25,354 bases of DNA from an archaeon (GTDB taxonomy: Archaea; Halobacteriota; Syntropharchaeia; Alkanophagales; Methanospirareceae). The stretch is taken from contig JASEFB010000015.1 in the NCBI GenBank assembly GCA_030019325.1, forward strand, positions 1 to 25,354, in the 5' to 3' direction. Position 1 is the stretch's first letter. Each line of letters starts with the position of its first letter. Made by a program: the position numbers and the translations under genes. Shown here piece after piece: positions 8,282 to 15,606 of this stretch. The notes beneath the pieces are model-generated. The model searched no databases. It was not told the origin of the DNA and worked only from the letters and a program-made list of their open reading frames with translations.

Positions 8282-8471
8282 ACAATGTTTGTAATGATAG
8301 GGGACTAGGTAAATAAGTGTGTACTTTTTGTAATAACCTTAGAAGAAGGTTCAAATTATCATTGGCGGGCAAAAAATAAAAAAGCAGTGCACCAAAAATT
8401 AAGCTGATAATTTGCCATTTTTTGATTTTCTCCTCTCATCTAACCCCTTTTAGCTCAGCGGGGTGCATCAC
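8282..8471. other. Intergenic region with a 10-bp inverted repeat
   Basis: No gene is seen between the tRNA thiolase and shikimate kinase genes. Caaattatca (8352-8361) and tgataatttg (8405-8414) are perfect inverted repeats, 43 nt apart. The rest is A/T-rich. It probably holds the 3' end of the thiolase transcript and the promoter of the shikimate kinase gene, but no strong TATA element stands out. Confidence 0.35.
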
Positions 8472-9383
8472 TCAAACACATTTCATCATCTCTATTATCT
8501 CGCACGCCTTGCAAATGCGTGATGCGGATGCTTCACCACATCGCGCACAGTGCAAGAGCTTTCGTTCGGGTTGTGCTTTAGGCAAAAATTCCGACAGCCG
8601 TTCATAACCGCGCATCACTGAATATTTTGTCCCCGAATGCTTCCTTTCAAACTCATTCAGCATCTTTTTCACCGTGAAACGGAAAGAACGCGGAGCATAA
8701 GGGCAAGAAACGGTAAGTACCGGTATTCCTGCTATAAGCGCATACAGGGCAACTTCCTTCTCCGGAACGCCTCTTAATGGCTTAATTCGTGGCACAAACT
8801 CTTCTCTGCGCCCTCGCAGCCGCCCTAACCGCTCTATATCCCCTCGCATATAATTGATTAAGATCGTTTGAACTTCGTCATCCAGATTGTGCGCAGTCGC
8901 AACCTTCGTAGCACCCAATTCCTTCGCCTTCCTCTCCACTAGTTTCCTCCTCAGGATGCCACAAAACGTGCACGGTGCCTGCTCGAATTCCTTGGCTACT
9001 ATTTCATCGAGTGTGAATCCAAACTCCTCTTCAAAGGGAAACCGAAAAAAATCCACCCCTAACCCTTTTGCCACCTCTTCCGCATTGCTCAGGGTTATCG
9101 AACGATATCCATGTATCCCTTCATCCACCGATAGCGCAATGAATTCCAGATCGGTTCGATTCTGAAAAATCTTTGTGAGCATATATAAAAGAGCTGAACT
9201 GTCCTTTCCGCCGCTCAGTGCCACTGCAATCTTATCCCCTCTCTCCACCATCGCCTGCTTCCTCATCTCCTTCTTTACCTTCCTCTCCAGATCCTCGATG
9301 AAATGAGCTTCGCAGAGGTGCAGCCCCGAGTATCTCTGGTGGATTATTGCTGGATTAGTGCATTTTCTTTTACTGCATCGCAT
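8472..9383 (-). CDS. ttuA: tRNA 2-thiolation enzyme, TtuA/NcsA/Ctu1 family
   Basis: This is an ATP pyrophosphatase that adenylates and thiolates a tRNA uridine (position 54 for TtuA-like, 34 for NcsA/Ctu1-like enzymes). The PP-loop is SGGKDS at residues 57-62. C139 and C142 (CTFC) plus C228 (VSCPYAPRS) match the three Cys that hold the [4Fe-4S] cluster in TtuA. The N-terminal zinc site is built from C3, C8, C24 and H27, and a C-terminal zinc ribbon is CARCGEASASRICKAC. All expected Cys are present and the length of 303 aa is normal. The ATG at 9383 is well placed. It is divergent from the CBS gene at 9507. Which uridine it modifies cannot be read here. Confidence 0.88.
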   Translation of the reverse strand: MRCSKRKCTNPAIIHQRYSGLHLCEAHFIEDLERKVKKEMRKQAMVERGDKIAVALSGGKDSSALLYMLTKIFQNRTDLEFIALSVDEGIHGYRSITLSNAEEVAKGLGVDFFRFPFEEEFGFTLDEIVAKEFEQAPCTFCGILRRKLVERKAKELGATKVATAHNLDDEVQTILINYMRGDIERLGRLRGRREEFVPRIKPLRGVPEKEVALYALIAGIPVLTVSCPYAPRSFRFTVKKMLNEFERKHSGTKYSVMRGYERLSEFLPKAQPERKLLHCARCGEASASRICKACEIIEMMKCV

Positions 9384-9474
9384 CTCTTATTTGATCCTCT
9401 TATCTCCATTAAGGGTTTGAAAAGATAAACAATCGATAATTTCCCTATAGAGAGGCGGGTAAGGATGAGATAAG

Positions 9475-9498
9475 CTTAAATAATATTACGTGAATATT
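9475..9498 (+). promoter_or_regulatory. TATA-like box and overlapping dyad before the CBS/antiporter operon
   Basis: cttaaataatatta (9475-9488) looks like an archaeal TATA box. It is centred about 27 nt before the ATG at 9507, so the transcript could be leaderless. The box overlaps a dyad, aatatt-acgtg-aatatt (9482-9498), that could serve as an operator at the transcription start. Both points are inference from spacing and symmetry. Confidence 0.45.
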
Positions 9499-9506
9499 GT
9501 AAATCT

Positions 9507-9974
9507 ATGTTAGAAGAATTTTACAAGGTAAAAGTAAAAGATATTATGACGCCCGGGTGGAATACCCCCTTTTTAGAAGAAAATGCAGGTTGGAGGGAGT
9601 TTCTTACCATTCTTTCGTTTACTGCCCATGCATGGGTGGTGAACAACGCTAAAGATATGAAGATAGTTGGGGTGATAACAGAACATGATATCATGCACTA
9701 TGTTATCCCCCAGGAAAGAAAAAGAGAAAGGATCTCTGGAATTTATAGACTCGATATACTACACAAAGAAAGTATTGTCAAGGAGATTATGACATATAAT
9801 CCAATAACCTGTTTATGTGATGAGACCCTGGATGATGTTTTGAAAAAACTTTCAACGTATGATATCAGAAGACTACCAGTGGTTACTAAGGAGAAGCGGC
9901 TCGTAGGAGAGATAACCATTCAGCATTTGGTTAAAAATCTCAGATATAAATTCATGCATGGTGAGACTGAGTGA
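9507..9974 (+). CDS. Tandem CBS-domain protein
   Basis: A small cytoplasmic protein (155 aa) made almost wholly of two CBS domains. The first covers about residues 8-70 (VKDIMTPGWNTPF ... VVGVITEHDIMHY region). The second covers about 88-150 (VKEIMTYNPITCLCDETLDDVLKKL ... RRLPVV ... LVGEIT). CBS pairs bind adenine nucleotides such as AMP, ATP or SAM and control partner proteins. Its stop is 6 bp from the start of an antiporter gene, so the two are almost certainly co-transcribed and the CBS pair may sense energy state for that transporter. No Shine-Dalgarno is seen before the ATG, but a TATA-like box lies 27 nt upstream, suggesting a leaderless mRNA. Confidence 0.85.
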   Translation: MLEEFYKVKVKDIMTPGWNTPFLEENAGWREFLTILSFTAHAWVVNNAKDMKIVGVITEHDIMHYVIPQERKRERISGIYRLDILHKESIVKEIMTYNPITCLCDETLDDVLKKLSTYDIRRLPVVTKEKRLVGEITIQHLVKNLRYKFMHGETE

Positions 9975-9980
9975 GGGATA

Positions 9981-11153
9981 ATGGATGTCAATATTTATGT
10001 GCTCGTAGCTCTGATCCTTTTACTGGGATTTATATTTGGGAGATTATTGCGCAAAGTTGGGTTAACATCGGTGTTGGCCTACCTCTTTGCGGGTATCATC
10101 ATAGGCCCTGTTTTAAATTTCACTACCCCAAAACAATTTGATGCTGTTGTCACCGCAATAACACTCGCTTTTGTCGCGTATACAATCGGACTCAGTTTTT
10201 CTTTTGGTTTTCTCAAAAAAATGGGTAGGAAAATAGTCATCATACTCATCGCTGAAGTCCTTATTACGTCACTTGTGGTGTGGATTTTCATATACCTCCT
10301 GACCAAGGATCTTCCTCTTTCTTTGATTTTAGCCTCCTTAGCACCGGCAACAGCTCCTGCGGGGACCATAGCGGTATTGAGAGATCTCAGGTCAAAAGGA
10401 ACACTTACCGATGTGTGTGTCGCAATCGTAGGACTTGATGACGCAGCAGCCATTGTCATCTATTCCGTTGGGATCGTCTCTGTGAAGACACTTCTGGGAG
10501 GAAAGGCCAGTGTAGCATCTTCATTTATTTATCCCGCATGGAATATCTTTGGCGCAATAGCTCTTGGAGGATTGATTGGTGCTATATTATCCTATTCTAC
10601 GAAGAAAGCATATCTATCATCTGACCACATCTTTATTATCTCTATTATAGCTGCCATCCTCTCCTGGGGGCTTGCGGAGATGATCAATGTCTCCACTATT
10701 CTTACCTGCATGATTTTAGGGGCGACGGTGATTAACCTTAATGTGCATATCGGAAATCGTTCTAACGAACTGCTGGATAATATCATGACTCCGATTTTCA
10801 TCCTGTTCTTCACTGTGATTGGTATGAAAGTAGACTTCTCACAGTTTGTTACTATATGGGCAGTCGTGATCATGTATTGTCTTGGTAGAAGCGCGGGTAA
10901 GGTATTAGGCAGTAGTATAGGCGGCATTTTATCTAAATCAGAACCTAAGATTACGAAATATCTCGGATTTACGTTACTCAATCAAGCGGGCGTTGCCGTT
11001 GGTCTTGCGTTGCTGGCGGCCCAAGAATTATCAGGTTATGGTTTAGGGGGTTTAATAATCACGCTGATGGCAACTACAACCGCCATTTTTCAGATATTCG
11101 CACCGCTTGGCGTTCAATACGCTGTTAAGAAAACGGGTGAAGCGACTGCTTGA
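9981..11153 (+). CDS. CPA2-family cation/proton antiporter (KefB/NapA-like)
   Basis: This is an integral membrane antiporter of 390 aa with about 11-13 hydrophobic helices and no cytoplasmic TrkA-N/C domain. The N-terminal GRLLRKVGLTSVLAYLFAGIIIGP is typical for CPA2. APATAPAGTIAVLRDLRSKG followed by VGLDDAAAI contains the paired Asp (D153-D154) that marks the ion-binding site. A DD pair is usually linked with electrogenic Na+/H+ exchange, whereas many K+/H+ members have other residues, so Na+/H+ exchange is a reasonable but unproven guess. It is the second gene of a pair with the CBS protein (6-bp gap), with gaggg just before the ATG. A T-rich stretch follows the stop. Confidence 0.88.
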   Translation: MDVNIYVLVALILLLGFIFGRLLRKVGLTSVLAYLFAGIIIGPVLNFTTPKQFDAVVTAITLAFVAYTIGLSFSFGFLKKMGRKIVIILIAEVLITSLVVWIFIYLLTKDLPLSLILASLAPATAPAGTIAVLRDLRSKGTLTDVCVAIVGLDDAAAIVIYSVGIVSVKTLLGGKASVASSFIYPAWNIFGAIALGGLIGAILSYSTKKAYLSSDHIFIISIIAAILSWGLAEMINVSTILTCMILGATVINLNVHIGNRSNELLDNIMTPIFILFFTVIGMKVDFSQFVTIWAVVIMYCLGRSAGKVLGSSIGGILSKSEPKITKYLGFTLLNQAGVAVGLALLAAQELSGYGLGGLIITLMATTTAIFQIFAPLGVQYAVKKTGEATA

Positions 11154-11160
11154 TTGGAAG

Positions 11161-11180
11161 TTATTTTTTATTTATTATAA
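11161..11180 (+). terminator. T-rich terminator-like tract after the antiporter gene
   Basis: ttattttttatttattat begins about 10 nt after the antiporter stop. Oligo-T tracts without a strong hairpin are the usual archaeal termination signal. The T-run is on the coding strand, as expected. The same AT-rich gap also holds possible TATA elements for the next gene, for example gatataaac at about 11216-11223. Confidence 0.4.
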
Positions 11181-11242
11181 CGTTGTATTATGTTATTATC
11201 ACCATTATAGTGAAGATATAAACAAACCCGAGGAAAAGAAGG

Positions 11243-13036
11243 ATGACGATAAAGGAGGAGTTACCGCCGGGAGAAGTGCCACCTGAGGAGATTCAAGAAG
11301 CCAATGCTCTTGTTTCCATTACCTTTTCAGACATCTTCAAATCTACCATCGGGCCTCTTGGATCGAAGAAATTGATAACCAGTGGAGCGACACAAGGAGA
11401 AGTTGCGGACCTCGTCACCAGTAATGCATACAGCATAGTACGGGAATTGAAATACATGCATCCTGCTGCCGATGTATTGATAAACGCAGGCTTAACTCAG
11501 GGCGAAAGGGTAGGAGATGGCATTGCTACGGTTATGATTCTGACAGGTGAGCTGGTGTGGCGTGGATTTGAACTGAAAAACATGGGGATACATCAAAATG
11601 TGGTGGTGCGCGGTTATGAAAAGGCACTGGAGAAGGCTAAAGCGGTTTTAAATGAGTTAGCCTCACCAGTAGAGATAAGAGATAACGATGAATATTTGAA
11701 GAAAGTGGCAAAGACCGCTTTTAAGAGAGGGGATTATTGTGATGAGGACAGGTTGGTAGAGGCAATCGTGGAGAGCATAAAAAGGATAAGTGAAAGCGGA
11801 GAGTTGCCGATCGATGTGGATGATGTGGTCTTAGAGGCAAAAGCTGGAGGGGGAGTATATGAGACGAGATTTTTTGAAGGCGTTGTTGTGGATAGGGATG
11901 TTTTGGACGACCTTCCAACAGAAGTGGAGGATGCAAAGATAGCGTTGCTCGATTTTCCCATTGAACATAAGGAGCCCAAAGTAAAAGGCAGGAAGGAGCT
12001 GCCAACCGGAACAGCGGCAAGGGAACGAAGCAAAGCAGGCGAAACGACCGGAGCACTTGATTTCCATGTCTCGATTTCAAAAGCATCTCATTTTAGAGAG
12101 TTCAGAGACACCAGGACGAGGATTTTCAATGAAATCGTTGACCCTGTAATAAAATCGGGTGCAAACGTGGTTTGCTGCCGGTGGGGTGTTGATGACGATG
12201 CGCTGGATAAGTTCAGAAGGGCGGGGATAATGCTAATTAAAAGAGTAAAGTTAACCGATTTAGAGCGGTTGGAGAAGTCCACGGGCGGGAAGATAGTGAA
12301 AGATGTGGGTGATCTCAGTGAAGAGAAATTGGGCTTTGCAGGAAAGGTGGCGCAGCACGAGATAGGTGGTGTGAAATTTGTATTCTTTGAGGAGTGCCCG
12401 TATAAGAAGTCCTCGACGATCATTATAAGAGGGGCTCATATTAGGATTTTAGAGGGTATGGTGGGCGAGATAAGGAGTGCTTTGCACGCTGTTGCGTGTT
12501 TATTTGATGATAATAGAGTAGTACCGGGAGGGGGTGCAACGGAGACTGAATGCGCAGCTGAATTAAGGCGATTTGCGAGAAGTATACCAAGCAAGGAGCA
12601 ATTGGCAGTAAATGCATTTGCGGACGCTTTAGAGTCTATACCAAAGGCAATAGCGAAGAATAGCGGCATGGACCAGATTGATACGCTCGCAATGCTCCGA
12701 GCGGAGCATTATGCGGGTAATAAAAATGCAGGGATATCGGGAAGGGACAAGAAAGTGAACGATATGATGGAAGCAGGAATAATAGACCCGTTAATGGTGA
12801 AATTACAGGCTGTTATCTCTGCTGCTACTGCAGCTGCCGGGATGATAAGAATAGATGATTTGCACATAGCGAAGAGCGAAGTAGCTGAGGAGGCGGAGAA
12901 TATGGAAGCACGGATATCAGGCAGAACACGCGAACTCATAGAGGCTGAGAGGAGGGGTCCTGAGTTCAAATTTAAGGGAGGACGGTTGAAATACTCCCGA
13001 GCAGAAGGAAAAACACCGAAGTCGGTGTATCGGTAG
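11243..13036 (+). CDS. Divergent thermosome-like (group II chaperonin) paralogue lacking hydrolysis residues
   Basis: It aligns end to end with the canonical thermosome encoded at 16881-18539: TIGPLGSKKLI for TLGPKGMDKML, VGDGIAT for AGDGTTT, PGGGATETE for AGGGAVETE, GNKNAG conserved, then IIDPLMVKLQAVISAATAAAGMIRIDD. It is 597 aa against 552. The ATP site is altered: TNDG becomes TSNA (N61 for the catalytic Asp), the Asp of SLHD becomes S412, and GDGTTT becomes GDGIAT. The nucleotide-binding D92 remains. The apical region carries about 25 extra residues rich in Gly, Thr, Lys and Arg (about 243-275). The C-terminus is a basic tail (FKFKGGRLKYSRAEGKTPK) instead of GGM repeats. It may be a regulatory or structural subunit rather than an active ATPase. 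Divergent Hsp60 paralogues are known in Methanosarcina; whether this belongs with them is unknown. Confidence 0.88.
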   Translation: MTIKEELPPGEVPPEEIQEANALVSITFSDIFKSTIGPLGSKKLITSGATQGEVADLVTSNAYSIVRELKYMHPAADVLINAGLTQGERVGDGIATVMILTGELVWRGFELKNMGIHQNVVVRGYEKALEKAKAVLNELASPVEIRDNDEYLKKVAKTAFKRGDYCDEDRLVEAIVESIKRISESGELPIDVDDVVLEAKAGGGVYETRFFEGVVVDRDVLDDLPTEVEDAKIALLDFPIEHKEPKVKGRKELPTGTAARERSKAGETTGALDFHVSISKASHFREFRDTRTRIFNEIVDPVIKSGANVVCCRWGVDDDALDKFRRAGIMLIKRVKLTDLERLEKSTGGKIVKDVGDLSEEKLGFAGKVAQHEIGGVKFVFFEECPYKKSSTIIIRGAHIRILEGMVGEIRSALHAVACLFDDNRVVPGGGATETECAAELRRFARSIPSKEQLAVNAFADALESIPKAIAKNSGMDQIDTLAMLRAEHYAGNKNAGISGRDKKVNDMMEAGIIDPLMVKLQAVISAATAAAGMIRIDDLHIAKSEVAEEAENMEARISGRTRELIEAERRGPEFKFKGGRLKYSRAEGKTPKSVYR

Positions 13037-13364
13037 CCGCAGCCCCAACCATGCCACCCCGAAATGAACAGTAGTTGGCAATGCAGATAAACAAACAATT
13101 GAAGCCTCAACCATTCCAGGCCTGATTTTTACAGAATATTGCATTTAACTCATGCTCAAACGAAAAAAATAAAAAGGTTGCTAACCTTGCCTCCACTTGT
13201 TTCCGTTTTTTATAACAGCTCTGTTATTATTTCCTAAAAACATTTTTGAGTTGCAGAGCTTTTGGGTTCCAATTCTCTAAGCCACTTTTATACAAAAAGT
13301 CACCTACCCTGCAATAAATTGCGGGGCATCCAAATACCTAATAAAAATCTTTTACGCACCTCCC
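13037..13364. other. Intergenic stretch with several hairpins and no gene
   Basis: No open frame with coding character is seen here on either strand. The first 100 nt have no obvious structure. Three palindromes follow: aaggtt-gct-aacctt (13174-13188, followed on the minus strand by a T-run, so terminator-like for minus transcripts), ataacag-ct-ctgttat (13212-13227), and acttttatacaaaaagt near 13284-13300. Hairpin A of the GGGGCATC family follows at 13307-13326. The gap separates the convergent thermosome-like and HEAT genes. Confidence 0.5.
13307..13330 (+). repeat. Hairpin A, GGGGCATC family
   Basis: On the plus strand: ccc-t-gcaat, loop aa, attgc-g-ggg, then catc. There are nine pairs counting one T-G wobble, which becomes a C-A mismatch on the other strand. 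It lies 38 nt past the stop of the minus-strand HEAT gene. Its flanks (agtcacctaccc before, ggggcatc after) resemble hairpins B and C, but the stem sequence differs. Confidence 0.65.
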
Positions 13365-14228
13365 TTACACTACTTTGTGTTTTTGTTTAGTTTTGATACT
13401 ATCAAGGGCATCTTTAATAATGCTATGCACAAATGGGTTCTTCTCCTCTCTAAAAGCCTCTGTCAATGGTTCAATCGCTTTAGCACTACCTATAATTCCA
13501 AGAACCTTTGCTGCACCACCACGAACAAATGCACGTTCGTCCTTCAATGTCACTATTAGAGGTTCAACTGCCTTATCACCTATCCTTATAAGAGCTTCTT
13601 GTGCGGCGATACGCACAGATTCATGTTCATCCTTCAAAGCATTTACCAGTTGTTCAACTGCTTTGGCATCACCTATATCTCTTAGCTCCTTTGCTGCACT
13701 CCAACGCACATCTGGATCCTCGTCTTTTAATTTCAATATAATTTCATCTATCCATTCACCCCTTACTTTTAAGGCATATAAGCTCGTTATGGTCGCCGCA
13801 ACACTTATACTTACATTCGCATGGGTGCTGACGTTTTTCAACTTCTCTATTTTCTCCTCAATAATTAATGGCATTGCCTCCTCAACCGACTCTACATGTT
13901 TAAACTTCTCGGATTTCGCAATCTCCTCAAGTTCTTTTTTCAGACTTGCTGGTAATATTTCTTCCCCTTTTTTTGTCGGGTAATAACTTGATCCACCTGC
14001 AAGACCTTTTGATATCGCCTCTCGTAGTTGATCCTCGACATACACTTTCCAGATCGTGTTGAGTTTTACATTTATCTCCCTCAATTGCTCGGGTATTTTT
14101 GCCTCCCAAAGCTCGTTTATCTTTGTTACTATACCTCCAAACTTGAAGATGTACGTAAAGAGAGAGATAAGGATGGCCACAACACCAGTTATGCCACCGA
14201 TTACTGCTACAATAGTTGTTGGATCCAT
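13365..14228 (-). CDS. Membrane-anchored HEAT-repeat protein
   Basis: A protein of about 287 aa. An N-terminal hydrophobic helix (IVAVIGGITGVVAILISLFTYIF, residues 4-28 approx.) is followed by an amphipathic, probably coiled segment (about 35-75), a linker with YPTKKGEEILP, and a C-terminal array of PBS/HEAT-like repeats from about residue 160: DEDPDVRWSAAKELRDIGD, DEHESVRIAAQEALIRIGD, DERAFVRGGAAKVLGIIGS. Such repeats are protein-binding scaffolds; no catalytic motif is seen. The start at 14228 is preferred over the ATG at 14234 because gaggt then lies about 8 nt upstream. A 12-bp palindrome, cttatgcataag (14289-14300), lies upstream. The coiled-coil membrane protein gene is just upstream on the same strand. 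Confidence 0.78.
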   Translation of the reverse strand: MDPTTIVAVIGGITGVVAILISLFTYIFKFGGIVTKINELWEAKIPEQLREINVKLNTIWKVYVEDQLREAISKGLAGGSSYYPTKKGEEILPASLKKELEEIAKSEKFKHVESVEEAMPLIIEEKIEKLKNVSTHANVSISVAATITSLYALKVRGEWIDEIILKLKDEDPDVRWSAAKELRDIGDAKAVEQLVNALKDEHESVRIAAQEALIRIGDKAVEPLIVTLKDERAFVRGGAAKVLGIIGSAKAIEPLTEAFREEKNPFVHSIIKDALDSIKTKQKHKVV

Positions 14229-14288
14229 ATGCATTACCTCGTTAAATTTTTACTTCTTGTTTCAAATTAATATTTTATGTCTATATAT

Positions 14289-14300
14289 CTTATGCATAAG
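14289..14300. promoter_or_regulatory. 12-bp perfect palindrome upstream of the HEAT gene
   Basis: cttatg-cataag is a perfect palindrome next to AT-rich, TATA-like sequence and about 60 nt before the HEAT gene start. Its size suits a dimeric regulator binding site. Operator function is inference; a chance palindrome in AT-rich DNA is possible. Confidence 0.3.
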
Positions 14301-14315
14301 CCCCATCCTCCACCA

Positions 14316-14339
14316 CCCCAGAATAAATTCTGGGGCATC
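14316..14339 (+). repeat. Hairpin B, GGGGCATC family
   Basis: On the plus strand: ccccagaat, loop aa, attctgggg, then catc. It is a perfect 9-bp stem with a 2-nt loop, 27 nt past the stop of the minus-strand coiled-coil gene and upstream of the HEAT gene. It shares the CCCC/GGGGCATC frame and the aataaatt centre with hairpin A. Confidence 0.7.
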
Positions 14340-14362
14340 CCCGTTGTTTCATTTCCTCCTTC

Positions 14363-15415
14363 TCAAATAGAATGAGATTCTAACTTAATTTCCTCTAATG
14401 TTTTTTTCGCCTTTTCAAGTTCACTGTAATAATGGCGAATTATTCGTGCTCCAAAGCTATCTACGGCAAAACCTGACGTTATGGCAGTAGCCCAAGTCAG
14501 TGGACCCACTCCTAAAAGCACAATGTATCCTGCGATTACTGCAAATGCTGATGTTATAAAACCTCTTTCTTTTATGTGTATCCACATAAGTATATCATCT
14601 AAACACGGATTTTCCTTTCGCACATCCTTACTTTTCATGATTATGTGTATAGCGAAACCGACCCAGCAGAGAATATAGAAAATATTCAAATTAGTATAAG
14701 ACATGCCCTCTGGGATGGTAATTGGAATTATTTGTTTATTTATAAGCCAAGGAATTATAAAGCCCAGAAGGAATACCAGAAATAGAGACCCAACACCACG
14801 CAAATATCTTCTAACTCCTCCTGCAATTACATAAAGAATATCGTTCCCATCATCTAACAACGCATTGATGTCATCTCTTGAATTTATCTCTTCGATGACT
14901 CTTTTTCTATCTTCAGGATCTAAGAGGAGGTGTCTTTGAAGGAATTCGTGAAGTTTGATAGACCAGCCAGGTCTCCTGCCCTTAATAACCACTTCGTTAA
15001 ATGTTGCCAAGACATATCCCTTACCTGATATACTGTGAACGCTTTTAAATTTATCGGCTAACTCATTAAACCACTTTTTCATGCTAATTTCGTCTCGGGA
15101 TGGAGAGTCTTCAAATTTTTTTAAAGCCTCTGTGATGGGATCTCTAATCTCTGCTATTGTCCACTGAAATCGTGGGGGCGAAGAATCAGGAAGAAGTCCT
15201 TCAGCATTCTTAATTCGTTCAATATTATCCTTTAAATCTCCTTTAAAGTCATCGTAAGCATTAACTAGTGTTATTGTGCCTTCAGACACCTTCTTTTCAA
15301 GATCCTTAATCGCCGTAAGGATGATTTTACTTTCATTTGCAATCACTGCTAAATTTGAGGCGATTTTATTTTCTATGTCTTCATTTTTGTTTAATTTCGA
15401 GTTCATTTTCATCAT
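14363..15415 (-). CDS. Coiled-coil membrane protein of unknown function
   Basis: Not recognised. The 350-aa product has a charged, mostly helical N-terminal half with coiled-coil character (about 1-75). A soluble middle follows (about 90-200; note FNEVVIKGRRPGWSIKLHEFLQRHLLLDPEDRKRVIEE). Then come hydrophobic segments: SLFLVFLLGFIIPWLI near 210-226, IFYILCWVGFAIHIIM near 244-260, SAFAVIAGYIVLLGVGPLTW near 288-307. The end is charged and helical (YYSELEKAKKTLEEIKLE). No catalytic motif is evident. The ATG at 15415 has a second in-frame ATG three codons on; no clear ribosome site is visible. Hairpins of the GGGGCATC family lie on both sides (15441-15463 before the start, 14316-14339 after the stop). 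It may work with the membrane-anchored HEAT protein downstream. Confidence 0.65.
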   Translation of the reverse strand: MMKMNSKLNKNEDIENKIASNLAVIANESKIILTAIKDLEKKVSEGTITLVNAYDDFKGDLKDNIERIKNAEGLLPDSSPPRFQWTIAEIRDPITEALKKFEDSPSRDEISMKKWFNELADKFKSVHSISGKGYVLATFNEVVIKGRRPGWSIKLHEFLQRHLLLDPEDRKRVIEEINSRDDINALLDDGNDILYVIAGGVRRYLRGVGSLFLVFLLGFIIPWLINKQIIPITIPEGMSYTNLNIFYILCWVGFAIHIIMKSKDVRKENPCLDDILMWIHIKERGFITSAFAVIAGYIVLLGVGPLTWATAITSGFAVDSFGARIIRHYYSELEKAKKTLEEIKLESHSI

Positions 15416-15440
15416 CTATTATTTCTTAAAAGTCACACAA

Positions 15441-15463
15441 CCCCGTTTTGAAAAACGGGGCAT
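15441..15463 (+). repeat. Hairpin C, GGGGCATC family
   Basis: On the plus strand: ccccgtttt, loop ga, aaaacgggg, then cat. It is a perfect 9-bp stem. It lies 26 nt before the ATG of the minus-strand coiled-coil gene, in the place where its promoter would be expected, and shares agtcac at the left flank with hairpin A. Confidence 0.7.
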
Positions 15464-15586
15464 CAAGGCACGGGTGCATGAGAGCTTCTATCATTTTATT
15501 CGTTGTTTCGACTATTATCGATATGAAAGGGACAGGGAACAATCACATTGAGGGGCACAATTTTTTATCCTGATCTTTACGGCGCT

Positions 15587-15605
15587 GGTTCCGATATCGG
15601 CAACC
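15587..15605. repeat. Palindrome at the 3' end of the CoA ligase/GNAT gene
   Basis: ggtt-ccgatatcgg-c-aacc is a near-perfect palindrome around a 10-bp core. On the minus strand it begins two bases after the stop codon of the fusion gene. It may stabilise or end the mRNA, although no T-run follows. Confidence 0.4.
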
Positions 15606-15606
15606 G

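Noticed and set aside
8448..8470. tRNA-like text (tagctcagcgggg resembles a D arm)
   Set aside because: No acceptor stem, anticodon arm or T arm with GGTTCRA follows, and the stretch runs straight into the 3' end of the tRNA thiolase gene.
12691..12710. 8-bp hairpin aatgctcc-gagc-ggagcatt inside the thermosome-like gene
   Set aside because: It lies in a normally conserved coding segment with no extra residues and no second copy nearby; chance is the simplest explanation.
15276..15551. Plus-strand open frame over the start of the coiled-coil gene
   Set aside because: It lies mostly antisense to the better-supported minus-strand gene and runs over hairpin C; it shows no domain or ribosome site.
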